Shown: positions 51,381-61,213 of the stretch, piece after piece
Layout: every line of letters starts with the position of its first letter
Numbering within the stretch: position 1 is the stretch's first letter
NCBI RefSeq assembly: GCF_005144865.1
Contig: NZ_SWFM01000001.1
Span: 496,001-560,000 of the forward strand
Length of the DNA stretch: 64,000 nucleotides
Reading direction: 5' to 3'
DNA from: Guptibacillus hwajinpoensis
Lineage (GTDB): Bacteria > Bacillota > Bacilli > Bacillales > Guptibacillaceae
Made by a program: the position numbers and the translations under genes
Notes under the pieces: model-generated
What the model saw: the letters and a program-made list of their open reading frames with translations, nothing else
Database searches by the model: none
Told to the model about the DNA's origin: nothing

Positions 51381-54137
51381 TTAATAATGATTTTTCACCG
51401 TTTCAGCACAGCTCGCACAAAGAGTTGGGTAGTCAGAATCTTCTCCAACGTCCTTCTTCACTTGCCAGCAACGTTCACATGTTTCACCTTCAGCAGGGGA
51501 AACAAAGATCGCTAGCTCATCATAGGTTTTCGCTTCTTCTGGAGCATCTGCCTTAGTTCCAGCTACGGATGCTGCTGAAACAATAAACAGCTTCTCTAAA
51601 TTAGCAATGCCTTCAAGCAACTCTTTCGTGCCTTGATCAGCATAGATGTGAAGTTGTGCAGTAAGAGACTTACCGATTTTCTTCTCATTACGAGCTTCTT
51701 CAAGTGCTTTAAGAACCTCATCACGAAGTTCCATCACATGATCCCATTTCTGCTCAAGCTCTGATGTTCCTTCAAAGTTTCTAACTTCAGGCATATCAGA
51801 AAGCTGAACATATTCTTCCTTCTCACCAGGAACAAACTGCCATACTTCCTCTGCCGTATGAGGAATGATTGGAGAAAGAAGCTTTGTAAGGGCAACAGCC
51901 GTTTGATAAAGAACAGTCTGGATCGCTCGACGCTTAGGATGATCTTCGTGTTCGATATAAAGCGTGTCCTTCGCGATATCGAGATAGAACGAACTCATTT
52001 CTGTTGTAAAGAAGTTATGAATGGTATTGTATACTGTTAAGAATTGATACTCATCATACGCTTTCTTCACTTTAGCAATTAAGTTATTTAGCTTCACAAG
52101 CATATATTGATCAAGTTCACCTAGCTCCTCATATGCAACTTGATGCTGAGCTGGGTCAAACCCTTCTAGATTACCAAGCATAAAGCGGAACGTGTTACGA
52201 ATTTTACGGTATACTTCCGCAACCTGTTTCAAGATGTCATCCGACACGCGAACGTCAGCTTGATAGTCAGCTGATGATACCCACAGACGAAGAATGTCAG
52301 CGCCAAGCTGCTTCATTACATCGTTTGGCACCATCGTGTTACCAAGCGACTTACTCATCTTTTTACCTTCACCGTCAAGGATAAATCCGTGACTTAAAAC
52401 AGCTTTGTATGGAGCTTTACCTGTTACTGCAACAGCTGTTGAAAGAGACGAGTTAAACCATCCACGATACTGATCGGAACCTTCAAGATATAAATCAGCT
52501 GGACGAGCTAGATCTTCTCGCTCCTCAAGAACAGCCTGGTGAGATGAACCTGAATCGAACCAAACATCCATAATGTCCATTTCTTTACGGAACTCTCCAT
52601 TTGGACTGTGCTCAGAAGTAAATCCTTCTGGGAGGAGATCTTTTGCATCCCATTCAAACCAGATGTTAGAACCATGCTTACGGAACAGTTCAGATACATG
52701 AGCAATTGTTTCATCTGTAATAATTGGTTCATTGTTTTCTTCGTAGAACACTGGGATCGGAACACCCCATGCTCGCTGACGTGAAATACACCAGTCTTCG
52801 CGATCCTTCACCATATTGTGAAGACGAATTTCACCCCACGTAGGGAACCACTTCACATCCGCAACAGCTTGAAGAAGTTCAGGACGGAATTCTTTAATAG
52901 AAGCGAACCACTGCTCTGTTGCACGGAAAATAATTGGCTTTTTCGTACGCCAGTCATGTGGATATGAGTGTGTAAAGAACGTGAGCTTAACGAGCGCGCC
53001 AACTTCTTCAAGTTTCTCTGTAATTGGCTTGTTCGCTTTATCGTAGAACATGCCTTCAAAGCCTGGTGCTTCCTCAGTAAATACACCCTTCTCATCTACA
53101 GGGCAAAGGATATCAAGCTTATACTTTCTTCCGATCATGTAGTCATCTTCACCATGTCCTGGCGCTGTATGAACGCAACCAGTACCTGCGTCAAGCGTTA
53201 CGTGGTCACCGAGAATCACAAGAGATTCGCGATCATAAATTGGATGCTGAGCTGTTACATACTCAAGCTCGCTACCTTTAACACGCTTAAGCTCATTAAC
53301 ATTGCTCCACTCAAACTCTTCCTTCAACTGATCAACAAGCTCTGTTGCAACAATATACTTATGACCATCTGCTTCAACAACGCTGTATTCAAACTTCTCG
53401 TTAAGGGCAATAGCAAGGTTTGATGGAATTGTCCATGGTGTGGTTGTCCAGATGATAAATTTCTCATCACCTTCAAGTACATCCTTACCGTCTTTTACGT
53501 CAAATGCAACATAGATGGAAGGAGAGCGCTTATCCTGATATTCGATCTCTGCTTCTGCTAAAGCAGATTCTGAAGTAGGAGACCAGTAAACGGTTTTCTT
53601 ATCTTTGTAGATGTATCCTCGTTTAGCCATCTCACCAAACACTTTAATTTGTTGTGCTTCATAACCTTTATCAAGCGTAATGTATGGATTATCCCAATCT
53701 CCTCTTACACCTAGACGCTTGAATTGCTCACGCTGACGATCAACTTGTTTGAGCGCATATTCTTCACATTTCTTTCTGAATTCAGCAACTGTTAATTTTT
53801 TGCGATCAACGCCCTTTTTTGTTAATGCCTGTTCAATAGGGAGACCATGCGTATCCCATCCTGGTACGTAAGGTGCATTGAAGCCGTTCATTGACTTATA
53901 ACGAACAATCATGTCTTTTAGAACTTTATTCTCCGCATGTCCCATGTGAATATCGCCGTTAGCATATGGAGGGCCATCGTGTAGGACGAAAAGAGGGCGA
54001 TCCTTCGTTCTGTCCTGTACCTTTCCATAAAGGTTGATGCTTTCCCATTCTTTCTGCATATCGGGTTCTTTATTAGGCAAATTCCCTCTCATTGGGAATT
54101 TCGTTTTTGGCATTAAGAGCGTTTCTTTAAAGCTCAT
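51381..54137 (-). CDS. ileS: Isoleucyl-tRNA synthetase
   Basis: Charges tRNA-Ile, with editing of misactivated valine. Its 918 residues contain the class I HIGH-type motif [15 protein letters not shown] (about 57-71), the CP1 editing domain, KMSKSLGN near 595, the anticodon-binding domain, and a C-terminal zinc finger (CERCW, CASC). This short type with a C-terminal zinc site is the bacterial mupirocin-sensitive class. The ATG at 54137 with GGAGGAAACCCC upstream starts the usual [12 protein letters not shown]. Expression is controlled by the T-box leader in front. Confidence 0.97.
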   Translation of the reverse strand: MSFKETLLMPKTKFPMRGNLPNKEPDMQKEWESINLYGKVQDRTKDRPLFVLHDGPPYANGDIHMGHAENKVLKDMIVRYKSMNGFNAPYVPGWDTHGLPIEQALTKKGVDRKKLTVAEFRKKCEEYALKQVDRQREQFKRLGVRGDWDNPYITLDKGYEAQQIKVFGEMAKRGYIYKDKKTVYWSPTSESALAEAEIEYQDKRSPSIYVAFDVKDGKDVLEGDEKFIIWTTTPWTIPSNLAIALNEKFEYSVVEADGHKYIVATELVDQLKEEFEWSNVNELKRVKGSELEYVTAQHPIYDRESLVILGDHVTLDAGTGCVHTAPGHGEDDYMIGRKYKLDILCPVDEKGVFTEEAPGFEGMFYDKANKPITEKLEEVGALVKLTFFTHSYPHDWRTKKPIIFRATEQWFASIKEFRPELLQAVADVKWFPTWGEIRLHNMVKDREDWCISRQRAWGVPIPVFYEENNEPIITDETIAHVSELFRKHGSNIWFEWDAKDLLPEGFTSEHSPNGEFRKEMDIMDVWFDSGSSHQAVLEEREDLARPADLYLEGSDQYRGWFNSSLSTAVAVTGKAPYKAVLSHGFILDGEGKKMSKSLGNTMVPNDVMKQLGADILRLWVSSADYQADVRVSDDILKQVAEVYRKIRNTFRFMLGNLEGFDPAQHQVAYEELGELDQYMLVKLNNLIAKVKKAYDEYQFLTVYNTIHNFFTTEMSSFYLDIAKDTLYIEHEDHPKRRAIQTVLYQTAVALTKLLSPIIPHTAEEVWQFVPGEKEEYVQLSDMPEVRNFEGTSELEQKWDHVMELRDEVLKALEEARNEKKIGKSLTAQLHIYADQGTKELLEGIANLEKLFIVSAASVAGTKADAPEEAKTYDELAIFVSPAEGETCERCWQVKKDVGEDSDYPTLCASCAETVKNHY

Positions 54138-54193
54138 GGGGTTTCCTCCTTCAAATTATAACGATGTGACTAAACGATAAGATTATAAAAACC

Positions 54194-54440
54194 AAAAAAA
54201 CCTTCTCATCCCTAAAAAAGGGACGAGAAGGTTTTTCCCGTGGTACCACCCAACTTAAGCGCATGTTGCGCTCACTTTGCATTCGTAACGTGAATGATTC
54301 GCCGAAGCTTACTTATCGTTCAGCACGGGACTCAGGGGCGATCTTCTCTGATTGCTTAACACCAGGCTCACACCATCCCCAGCTCGCTTTGTTAAGTAAG
54401 AATCAGATACTCTTCCCTTCTTAGTCGATCGTTATTGCTA
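54194..54440 (-). promoter_or_regulatory. T-box leader of ileS
   Basis: Minus-strand leader of about 250 bases with the T-box core GGGTGGTACCACG (54239-54251), whose UGGU can pair with an ACCA tRNA end, and a terminator stem AACCTTCTCGTCCC/GGGATGAGAAGGTT with a long T run (54194-54236). An ATC codon in the stem I region (AGAAGATCGCC) is a plausible isoleucine specifier. Uncharged tRNA-Ile would favour the antiterminator and read-through into ileS. Confidence 0.93.
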
Positions 54441-54448
54441 TTAATAAA

Positions 54449-54478
54449 AGTATAGTGTAAATAAAATTAAGAAGTCAA
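54449..54478 (-). promoter_or_regulatory. Sigma-A promoter of ileS
   Basis: Minus strand TTGACT (54473-54478), 18 bases, then TATACT (54449-54454), between divIVA and the T-box leader. Confidence 0.8.
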
Positions 54479-54505
54479 GGAAATGACAAATAAATTATAA
54501 TTGCC

Positions 54506-55018
54506 TTATGCTTTTTCTTCGATTTGTTCCTGCTGTTGCTCTTCTTCTTCATCAAAACGAGCAACTAGCCCATCCCAATCTTCATTATTTAGCATTTCAA
54601 GCTGCGCCTCAACAAGCATACGAAAACGAGTGCGATAAACAGCAGCTTGCTTCTTGAGCTCTTCATTATCCATGGAGATTTTTCTTGCCTTCGCAAGTGA
54701 ATCGTTGATAATTCGATCAGCGTTCTTTTCCGCTTCTTTTACAATCAATCGTGATTCTTTCTTCGCATTTTGTCTTACTTCTTCAGCAGTTTCCTGTGCT
54801 ACAAGAATCGACTTATTTAACGTTTCTTCAAGATTAGAAAAATGACCAAGCCTTTCTTCGAGAAGCTTCACTCTCTCATTAAGCTCTTTCTTTTCTCTAA
54901 TAACAGTCTCGTAATCTTTAATTACCTGATCTAAAAATTCATTAACTTCATCTTCATCATAACCGCGGAATCCGCGAGTAAACTCTTTGTTATGAATATC
55001 TAATGGTGTTAAAGGCAA
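54506..55018 (-). CDS. divIVA: Cell pole and division-site protein DivIVA
   Basis: Coiled-coil protein that binds negatively curved membrane at septa and poles, recruiting MinJ and pole factors. Its 170 residues have the N-terminal lipid-binding segment (LTPLDIHNKEFTRGFRGYDE, with the conserved FxRGYD element), then long coiled coils and an acidic, Gln-rich tail. A TTG at 55018 is taken as start because GGAGGTGG lies upstream and homologues begin MPLTP; the ATG at 55050-55048 would add 10 unconserved residues and swallow the site. It ends the ylmD-to-divIVA group. Confidence 0.95.
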   Translation of the reverse strand: MPLTPLDIHNKEFTRGFRGYDEDEVNEFLDQVIKDYETVIREKKELNERVKLLEERLGHFSNLEETLNKSILVAQETAEEVRQNAKKESRLIVKEAEKNADRIINDSLAKARKISMDNEELKKQAAVYRTRFRMLVEAQLEMLNNEDWDGLVARFDEEEEQQQEQIEEKA

Positions 55019-55106
55019 TTCAGCCACCTCCGATTTACTCTCATTCATATGTCCAGCTTAAACGTATTTCGACAATCAGTTGGAAATTCCTTTTAATTAT
55101 GACAGA

Positions 55107-55880
55107 TTATTTTCGTATATGATAAGTTATTCGCCATTTATCTCGCTTTGTTTTACCATCAATTGAAATAATTTTACTTCTTCCAAAGCTTCTAAGAGAT
55201 AGATAGTCTCCAGCAGCAACTTCTGAAGAAGGCTGGCTAATGACTTTCCAATTCAGTTTAGCTCGATCATGTTCAATCATGGTAGACACTTTTGTTCTAG
55301 AAAGGTTGTACACTTCCGCTAGAACAGTATCCAATCGAAGACTAGATACTGTTCCATTTTGCTCTTCCCATTCCGCTTCAAAAACACGCAACTGAGATAA
55401 TTCTATTTCTTCAGGTGAAATAGATGCTTTTCCTGCCTGAGTTAAATTCATTTTCACATAATCCGCTATCTCTTTCGCAACAATTAATTGAGCACTTTTA
55501 TCTTGAACGATAATATCGCCAAATTTATCACGTTTTAAACCAAGTCCCATCATAGCACCCAGTAAATCAGGGTGTGATAGGGATACAAATTTAGCTGGAT
55601 ATGTAATTTCAAAAGCAGTCAACTCAAAATCACCAGGCGAAACTTCTATGTATGGTGGAACGAGCAAGGCACGCTTCCGCTCTGTTCCTTCCACCCCTCC
55701 TGAGAAAGATACACCAACGTCAGGATGATTCCCTATAATTTGTTTGATCATATCCTGCTCTCGTGGATCGAGAAAATCCGTCAGCTTCGGTGCATATCTT
55801 TCCTCGACTTCATCTTGCCATTGCAACACACGGTCAACGAACGTCCGTTCTTCCGGACGAAAATGATCATATATGGACAT
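55107..55880 (-). CDS. ylmH: RNA-binding S4-domain protein YlmH
   Basis: S4-domain RNA-binding protein reported in B. subtilis as acting in ribosome quality control, supporting C-terminal tailing of stalled nascent chains. Its 257 residues include the unique N-terminal region (YDHFRPEERTFVDRVL) and a C-terminal S4 domain (about 180-240, LRLDTVLAEVYNLSRTKV). It overlaps ylmG by one base. The neighbouring genes are division genes, while rqcH at 35591 is its likely functional partner. Confidence 0.93.
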   Translation of the reverse strand: MSIYDHFRPEERTFVDRVLQWQDEVEERYAPKLTDFLDPREQDMIKQIIGNHPDVGVSFSGGVEGTERKRALLVPPYIEVSPGDFELTAFEITYPAKFVSLSHPDLLGAMMGLGLKRDKFGDIIVQDKSAQLIVAKEIADYVKMNLTQAGKASISPEEIELSQLRVFEAEWEEQNGTVSSLRLDTVLAEVYNLSRTKVSTMIEHDRAKLNWKVISQPSSEVAAGDYLSLRSFGRSKIISIDGKTKRDKWRITYHIRK

Positions 55881-56155
55881 TAACCTATCATACTAAAGAG
55901 AGCGTAAATACCATATTGAACGAATTGCAGAGCAAAAATCGCGACGATTGGAGAAATGTCCAACATGCCACCAATTGGCGGGATAAACTTTCGAAACGGT
56001 GCCAAATATGGTTCTGCAATAGATGCGATCATCTGACCGATTGTAGATTCTCTAGCATTAGGAATCCAAGACATGAATATATAAATGATGAGAATCCATG
56101 TGTAAATTTGTACTGCTGATACTAAAATTGAAGCAATATTCAAATCGTTCACCAT
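55880..56155 (-). CDS. ylmG: YggT/YlmG family membrane protein
   Basis: Small two-helix membrane protein of the YggT family, found with division genes across bacteria and linked to envelope or nucleoid organisation; mechanism unknown. The 91 residues carry IYIFMSWIPNARES and EPYLAPFRKFIPPIGGMLDISPI, the repeat motifs of the family. The start is uncertain: ATG at 56155 is given, but a TTG at 56143 has the better spaced GGATGGTG site and aligns with the B. subtilis N-terminus. Confidence 0.93.
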   Translation of the reverse strand: MVNDLNIASILVSAVQIYTWILIIYIFMSWIPNARESTIGQMIASIAEPYLAPFRKFIPPIGGMLDISPIVAIFALQFVQYGIYALFSMIG

Positions 56156-56164
56156 CCTTATTGA

Positions 56165-56599
56165 CTAATCTTCATAAATTTCATCTGTAATATTACCAGA
56201 GATCTCGACGTTATCCGGTGTACATAAAAACGTATCAGGGCCAAGTTTCTGTATATCTCCACCGACAGCATAAACGGTACCACTTAGAAAATCCACTATT
56301 CTTCTAGCTTGATCGTGAGGAATGCGTTGAAGGTTCATGACCACAGACTTTCGATTTTTGACGTGATCGGCAATATCCTGAGCTTCAGCATACACTCTTG
56401 GTTCGACCAGTACAACTCTTGAGTTCTTTTGAACGCTTTGAAGGCTAACAACATTTTGCTTGCTCTGCTTGCGGTTAGTCCTGCTTAATTCAGCAGGCTC
56501 CTCTTCTTCAATATATTCATCTTGCTCATACTGCTCACCTAAATCTATGGTTTCATCGTCAAGTTCAAAGAACTGTTTGAATTTCGTTTTGATTCCCAA
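56165..56599 (-). CDS. sepF: Cell division protein SepF
   Basis: FtsZ-bundling membrane anchor that polymerises into rings at the septum. Its 144 residues have the amphipathic N-terminal membrane helix [13 protein letters not shown], an acidic linker (EEEEPAE), and a C-terminal ring-forming domain with [19 protein letters not shown] and [19 protein letters not shown]. It lies in its standard place between ylmE and ylmG. Confidence 0.97.
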   Translation of the reverse strand: MGIKTKFKQFFELDDETIDLGEQYEQDEYIEEEEPAELSRTNRKQSKQNVVSLQSVQKNSRVVLVEPRVYAEAQDIADHVKNRKSVVMNLQRIPHDQARRIVDFLSGTVYAVGGDIQKLGPDTFLCTPDNVEISGNITDEIYED

Positions 56600-56626
56600 T
56601 TCCCTGCACCTCCTGGCAAGCTTATT

Positions 56627-57304
56627 TTATTTTTCATTACCAACTAGTGATGATCCTATTCGAACAAACGTTGCGCCTTCTTCAACAGCGATCTCATAGT
56701 CGTTAGACATTCCCATTGAAAGTTCTCTACACGGGGCATGTGCAATCGAGAGGTCTTGTACAGTTTCACTAAGTGTACGAAGTGTCTTGAAAACATCACG
56801 AATTTCCTCTCTATTTTCCGTGTTTGGAGCCATAGCCATTAAACCAACAACCTTAATCATAGGGAAATCCTTCAAAGATTCTATAAACGGAATCGTTTCA
56901 TCAGGTGACAATCCATGCTTTGACTCTTCACCTGAAACGTTGACCTGTACGAAACAATTTACTTCTCGACCTGTTCTTTTCTGTAATTCCTTCGCAAGTG
57001 AACGGCGGTCAAGTGAATGAATGTAATCAACATGCTCAATAATTTCCTTCACTTTACGAGATTGCAGAGTACCTATGAAATGCCATGAAGGGTCCGTTCC
57101 TAATGCATTTACTTTCTCTAAAAGCCCTTCGTCACGACTCTCTCCAAAGTTTGTGACTCCAGCATCCAGCGCTTCCTTTGTTCGGTTAACGCTCACGTAT
57201 TTTGTTACTGCAATAACCTTCACATCTTTTGATTCACGTGATGAACGTTCGCAAGCTTCGCTAATGTTACGAGTAATCGTTTCTAAATTTGCTCTTACAT
57301 TCAC
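56627..57304 (-). CDS. ylmE: YggS-family pyridoxal phosphate homeostasis protein (YlmE)
   Basis: PLP-binding protein of the YggS/PROSC family that buffers pyridoxal phosphate and affects amino and keto acid pools. The 225-residue TIM-barrel carries the PLP lysine in VIAVTKYVS (about 30-38), HFIGTLQSRKVK and the terminal FVRIGSSLVG phosphate loop with GMSNDYEIAVEEGA. It is 1 bp after ylmD and 27 bp before sepF. Confidence 0.95.
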   Translation of the reverse strand: MNVRANLETITRNISEACERSSRESKDVKVIAVTKYVSVNRTKEALDAGVTNFGESRDEGLLEKVNALGTDPSWHFIGTLQSRKVKEIIEHVDYIHSLDRRSLAKELQKRTGREVNCFVQVNVSGEESKHGLSPDETIPFIESLKDFPMIKVVGLMAMAPNTENREEIRDVFKTLRTLSETVQDLSIAHAPCRELSMGMSNDYEIAVEEGATFVRIGSSLVGNEK

Positions 57305-57305
57305 G

Positions 57306-58136
57306 TTAATGCTTTACCTCCTCAAGTCCTATGTACCCCATCATTCTACCAGTTTTGCCATTCTCACTACGGTGTGAGAAAAACAAATTGCTACAGCTTG
57401 TACAGTAATGACTAACGACTATGTGATTTTCCTTTATTCCAGACTTGAGAAGAAGTTCTTTATTTACCTCTTTTAAATCAAGCTGATATTTACCGTTTTC
57501 TTTCTCATCAAAAAGTCCCTTTGAGTTGGTAACCCTCTTGACCTCATTGATCACACCTTCATCTACTTCATAACAGCATTTCCCTATTGAAGGACCAATT
57601 GCAACTTGAATATTCTCATTCTTAATTCCATCCTTATTCCAGGCACTAATCATCTCTCCTGCAATATTCTTCGTCGTACCTTTCCACCCTGCGTGGGCTA
57701 TTCCAACTCTTCCCGCTTCTGGTGCATAAAAGTATAGTGGTACACAGTCTGCATATAGTGCTGTTAAGAGAATGTCTTTTTCATCCGTATATATTCCATC
57801 CACACCGCTGATCGCACTTTCATGATTTTTGGTACCCCGGCCTTTTTCGTTCGAAGTCACTTTTGCTAGTGCGGCACCATGAATTTGTTCACCAACTACC
57901 CATTTTTCGGGAGGTATTCCTACATCATCCGCAAGCTTATTTCGGTTTGCTAGTACGTCTACTGCGTGATCTGGTACATGGAAACCTAGATTCAAGCTAG
58001 AAAACGGAGCTAGGCTAACTCCGTTTCTACGGGTGGAAAAACCTGCTGTTAACCTGCTTCCCCGCTCAGCTTGATCTGAAAATTCAAGTGCCAGTGATGT
58101 TATAGCAGTTGTCTGTTGAAACGGTTCTTTTGCCAC
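57306..58136 (-). CDS. ylmD: YfiH/YlmD family multicopper polyphenol oxidase
   Basis: DUF152/YfiH family protein, characterised variously as laccase-like or as a purine nucleoside phosphorylase/deaminase; its in vivo role in Bacillus is unclear. The 276 residues show the conserved metal residues in YADCVPLYFYAPEAG, GIAHAGWKGTTKNIAGE and HYCTSCSNLFFSHR. A GTG at 58136 is the start, with AAAGGGGTG upstream. It is the first gene of the ylmD-ylmE-sepF-ylmG-ylmH-divIVA run. Confidence 0.93.
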   Translation of the reverse strand: MAKEPFQQTTAITSLALEFSDQAERGSRLTAGFSTRRNGVSLAPFSSLNLGFHVPDHAVDVLANRNKLADDVGIPPEKWVVGEQIHGAALAKVTSNEKGRGTKNHESAISGVDGIYTDEKDILLTALYADCVPLYFYAPEAGRVGIAHAGWKGTTKNIAGEMISAWNKDGIKNENIQVAIGPSIGKCCYEVDEGVINEVKRVTNSKGLFDEKENGKYQLDLKEVNKELLLKSGIKENHIVVSHYCTSCSNLFFSHRSENGKTGRMMGYIGLEEVKH

Positions 58137-58228
58137 AATTACACCCCTTTATTGCCTGAACAAGTTTATACCTTATTTTATCATAATTTGTTGAAGCAAA
58201 GGGTATAGATTGCTAGATCTTTCCTCTC

Positions 58229-58498
58229 TTATGATTCTTTTTGGTACGGTTCACCATCGGACGTATCCTGATGTCTGACCAAAATAACATCTGATCCAAT
58301 TTTCACGATGTTACGCCATGGAATAACAACGTCACTTTCCCTTGCGAATAAGCCCATCATTTTACCTGGTCCAGGAATCACAATCGCTTCTATTTTTCCA
58401 GTCGTTAAGTTAATTTCTAAATCAGCGATGTGTCCAAGTTTTCTCCCATTCGAAACATTTACAACATCTTTTACTTGAAACTCAGAAATTTTTATCAT
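58229..58498 (-). CDS. ylmC: PRC-barrel family sporulation-linked protein YlmC/YmxH
   Basis: Small 89-residue protein with a single PRC-barrel domain (MIKISEFQVKDVVNVSNGRK then IVIPWRNIVKIGSDVILV). Family members (YlmC/YmxH) accompany sporulation genes; function is unknown. The ATG at 58498 is chosen because AAAGGTGGG is close upstream; the frame to 58567 runs through the sigG terminator. A TATAAT just before it (about 58521-58526) suggests its own promoter behind the sigG terminator, with a poor -35. Confidence 0.9.
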   Translation of the reverse strand: MIKISEFQVKDVVNVSNGRKLGHIADLEINLTTGKIEAIVIPGPGKMMGLFARESDVVIPWRNIVKIGSDVILVRHQDTSDGEPYQKES

Positions 58499-58540
58499 CA
58501 CGCACCCACCTTTCACCTCATTATATGAAAAGTAGGCAAA

Positions 58541-58565
58541 AGAAAAGACCTGTTTCACAGGTCTC
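58541..58565 (-). terminator. Terminator after sigG
   Basis: AGACCTGT/ACAGGTCT stem with a 3-base loop and TTTTCTTTT on the minus strand, starting 4 bases after the sigG stop. Confidence 0.85.
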
Positions 58566-58568
58566 ATT

Positions 58569-59348
58569 CTAACTTTGAATGTTTTTGTTCATTTGATGGA
58601 TAGCCGCTTTTTCGAGACGGGACACTTGAGCTTGCGAAATTCCAATCTCATCTGCTACCTCCATCTGCGTTTTCCCTTGGAAGAATCTCATTTGAAGTAT
58701 CATATTTTCTCGTTGATTCAATCGCGTCATTGCTTCTTTTAGGGCAATATCCTCCAGCCATTGAATATCTTTTTGTTTATCATCACTGATTTGATCCATT
58801 ACGAAGATAGGGTCGCCTCCGTCATTGTATATAGGTTCAAATAGTGAAACTGGATCCTGAATAGCATCGAGTGCAAATACAACTTCTTCTTTTGTTACAC
58901 CCAACTCTTTTGCAATCTCAGTTGGGTTTGGTTCTCTTGAATTCTTCGTCATCAATTTATCTCTGATCTGGAGAGACTTATAAGCGATATCGCGTAATGA
59001 TCGAGATACTCTAATCGGATTATTATCACGCAAATATCGTCTGATTTCACCGATAATCATCGGCACCGCATAAGTAGAGAATTTCACGTTTTGCCCTAAA
59101 TCAAAGTTATCTATGGATTTCATCAGGCCGATACAACCAACCTGAAAAAGGTCATCCACATATTCTCCTCGATTGTTAAACCGCTGAATGACGCTTAGAA
59201 CAAGGCGTAAATTGCCATTCACAAGTTCTTCACGTGCAGAGATATCCCCTTCCTGCATTTGTCTAAAAAGAATTCTCATTTTCTCATTTTTTAGAACTGG
59301 AAGTTTGGATGTATCTACTCCACAAATCTCAACTTTGTTTCGTGTCAA
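58569..59348 (-). CDS. sigG: Forespore-specific sigma factor SigG
   Basis: RNA polymerase sigma factor of the late forespore. Its 259 residues begin (M)TRNKVEICGVDTSKLPVLKN, nearly identical to B. subtilis SigG, with region 2 (YVDDLFQVGCIGLMKSIDNF) and region 4 (MEVADEIGISQAQVSRLEKA). A TTG start at 59348 is chosen; GAGGAGGG lies seven bases before it. The 83-bp upstream gap contains a sigma-F-type promoter and a hairpin that fits known tuning of sigG. It follows spoIIGA-sigE as in all bacilli. Confidence 0.98.
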   Translation of the reverse strand: MTRNKVEICGVDTSKLPVLKNEKMRILFRQMQEGDISAREELVNGNLRLVLSVIQRFNNRGEYVDDLFQVGCIGLMKSIDNFDLGQNVKFSTYAVPMIIGEIRRYLRDNNPIRVSRSLRDIAYKSLQIRDKLMTKNSREPNPTEIAKELGVTKEEVVFALDAIQDPVSLFEPIYNDGGDPIFVMDQISDDKQKDIQWLEDIALKEAMTRLNQRENMILQMRFFQGKTQMEVADEIGISQAQVSRLEKAAIHQMNKNIQS

Positions 59349-59364
59349 CTCATTCCCTCCTCAT

Positions 59365-59412
59365 CGGAGATGCTGTCAAAGTAAAGTATCTCCGCGGGTG
59401 GGAATTTTATGC
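59365..59412 (-). promoter_or_regulatory. Sigma-F/G-type promoter and leader hairpin of sigG
   Basis: Minus strand GCATA (59408-59412), 14 bases, then GGAGATACTT (59384-59393), a forespore-type promoter. The element CGGAGAT (59388-59394) is repeated inverted as ATCTCCG (59365-59371), so the leader can form a 7-bp stem with a 16-base loop ending just before the GAGGAGGG ribosome site. Confidence 0.7.
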
Positions 59413-59431
59413 ATATGTCATGTTAGAATGC

Positions 59432-60151
59432 TTACACCATTTTGTTGAATTCCTTTTGAAGCCGTTTTATAATGCGCTTTTCAAGCCTTGAAATATATGA
59501 TTGGGAAATTCCTAGTAAGTCAGCAACATCTTTTTGGGTCTTCTCTTCTTCGCCTGCTAGCCCGAACCTTAGTTCCATAATTTGCTTTTCTCTAGCATTC
59601 AGCGTTTCAAGTGCTTTGACAAGGAGCCGTCGATCCACACGAGCTTCAATCCCTCTTGTAATAATATCTTCATCTGTTCCAAGTACATCAGATAACAATA
59701 GCTCATTGCCATCCCAATCAACATTAAGTGGTTCATCAAATGAAACTTCTGATCGAATTTTATTATTCCTCCGAAGAAACATAAGAATCTCATTCTCTAT
59801 ACAGCGAGAAGCATAAGTTGCAAGTTTAATCTTTTTTTCTGGATTGAAGGTGTTAACGGCTTTAATTAAACCGATCGTACCAATGCTAATCAAATCCTCG
59901 ATATTAATCCCTGTATTTTCAAATTTTCTAGCAATGTAAACAACAAGACGTAGGTTTCGTTCAATTAAGATTGATCTTGCAGCCTTGTCGCCTTTTGGAA
60001 GTTGAATTAATAAATGCGCCTCCTCATCTTTCGAGAGAGGAGGAGGAAGCGCTTCGCTTCCTCCTATGTAATAAATTTCGTCTGGCTTAATTCCAAGTTT
60101 CATTAATAATCGTTGCCACAAAAGCACAAGTTTAATTCTTATTTTCCCCAT
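59432..60151 (-). CDS. sigE: Mother-cell sigma factor SigE (pro-sigma-E)
   Basis: Early mother-cell sigma factor made as an inactive precursor. Its 239 residues begin with a basic, amphipathic pro-sequence ([18 protein letters not shown]) ending in the cleavage region [10 protein letters not shown], about residues 28-37, removed by SpoIIGA in response to SpoIIR. Regions 2 ([19 protein letters not shown]) and 4 ([18 protein letters not shown]) are intact. It lies 34 bp after spoIIGA, its processing protease. Confidence 0.98.
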   Translation of the reverse strand: MGKIRIKLVLLWQRLLMKLGIKPDEIYYIGGSEALPPPLSKDEEAHLLIQLPKGDKAARSILIERNLRLVVYIARKFENTGINIEDLISIGTIGLIKAVNTFNPEKKIKLATYASRCIENEILMFLRRNNKIRSEVSFDEPLNVDWDGNELLLSDVLGTDEDIITRGIEARVDRRLLVKALETLNAREKQIMELRFGLAGEEEKTQKDVADLLGISQSYISRLEKRIIKRLQKEFNKMV

Positions 60152-60185
60152 CCAGAATTCCTCCCTGATTGTCTTTTTTTCACTC

Positions 60186-61103
60186 CTAAGACGCAGTGGC
60201 TTTATGTCCTGTCAACATTTTCGGATGAAGGATACAGCTATACTCTTTTTCGCCAGAAATGGTGTGAAAGCTTAAACCAACAAGAACCTTCTTTACAGTA
60301 ATGGCCCGATCATCCATGGAAATAATCACTTCATCAGGTTTTATGGCACATAAGAATTGATGATCTTGTCCGACAGCACGGAACGGGACAATTCTAAGTC
60401 TATGTTCCCATTTATCCACCTCTCCTTCTTCTTGAAAGTCGGTTACATTCTTAGCTTTTTCAATAAAAGTTGTAGGAAAATGTTCGGCGTGGACTGTCAT
60501 ATCTAGGATCATTACAGGTGAACCGCTTAAAGGATCTTGTAGTTGGTTTCCACTATCAATGAGTGCAACCGCTGTAATTGTCTGGTCATCAATATGAATG
60601 ACCACATTTGCTAGTTGATCATAATGAATCTTTGTCGCTTCAAGATTATCAACTCTCTTTTTTGAGAACCACCAAATCGATGGAAACCCAACTAATACAA
60701 AAAGCCAGCTGACTGGATCCCCAAACCCAGTCCCTTGAGTTGCGACAGCACCGTTATAGACCGTTACTTCTTGTTGCAGAAAATAATGGGCACCCATCAT
60801 TCCTCCACCAATCATAAACGTTACAAAATAGAACAATAGCCAGCATTGAAAAAAACTACGAAATCTGTTGAAACCAAATGTTACACTTACAATCACGAGA
60901 GAATACAACAATTTAATGATAGGATTTACCATGAAAGAGAGTCCTGGAATAAAAAGAAAAACCACATAAAAGGAAGCAATAAGAGCACCGATCGCAAGTC
61001 GTCGTTTCTTAACTTGTCGCTTCAGGAGTAAAGCGGTTAGTGCGAGTAGCATGTAATCAAAGCAAAAATTCAACAGCCAGATCACATCCAAATATACAGC
61101 CAC
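60186..61103 (-). CDS. spoIIGA: Sporulation sigma-E processing peptidase SpoIIGA
   Basis: Membrane aspartic protease that cleaves pro-sigma-E at the sporulation septum. Its 305 residues have five hydrophobic N-terminal segments (to about 155, with [10 protein letters not shown] in the fourth-fifth loop) and a soluble C-terminal protease domain carrying the catalytic [12 protein letters not shown] (Asp-Ser-Gly motif, about 182-193). It is followed by sigE, its substrate. Its promoter is unusual (long spacer). Upstream is thrB rather than bpr/ftsZ. Confidence 0.97.
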   Translation of the reverse strand: MAVYLDVIWLLNFCFDYMLLALTALLLKRQVKKRRLAIGALIASFYVVFLFIPGLSFMVNPIIKLLYSLVIVSVTFGFNRFRSFFQCWLLFYFVTFMIGGGMMGAHYFLQQEVTVYNGAVATQGTGFGDPVSWLFVLVGFPSIWWFSKKRVDNLEATKIHYDQLANVVIHIDDQTITAVALIDSGNQLQDPLSGSPVMILDMTVHAEHFPTTFIEKAKNVTDFQEEGEVDKWEHRLRIVPFRAVGQDHQFLCAIKPDEVIISMDDRAITVKKVLVGLSFHTISGEKEYSCILHPKMLTGHKATAS

Positions 61104-61135
61104 CGGTTGCCTCCCCCCTCGCGATTTTGATTATT

Positions 61136-61168
61136 AGTATAGACTACATTGCATTGAAAAACTGTCAG
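61136..61168 (-). promoter_or_regulatory. Candidate long-spacer promoter of spoIIGA-sigE
   Basis: Minus strand CTGACA (61163-61168), 21 bases, then a perfect TATACT (61136-61141), 33 bases before the spoIIGA ATG. The B. subtilis spoIIG promoter has a similarly over-long spacer (22 bases) and needs Spo0A~P, so the same control is likely. Confidence 0.65.
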
Positions 61169-61213
61169 ATTGTGCTGCTTAGACCGAGGTTATTTTGGAT
61201 AAATATCACTAGT

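Noticed and set aside
52968-53423. 151-codon plus-strand frame inside ileS
   Set aside because: Antisense to the conserved synthetase core, cysteine- and leucine-rich composition, no ribosome site.
54138-54505. Possible small RNA or tRNA gene in the divIVA-ileS gap
   Set aside because: The gap is explained by a promoter and T-box leader; no cloverleaf was found.
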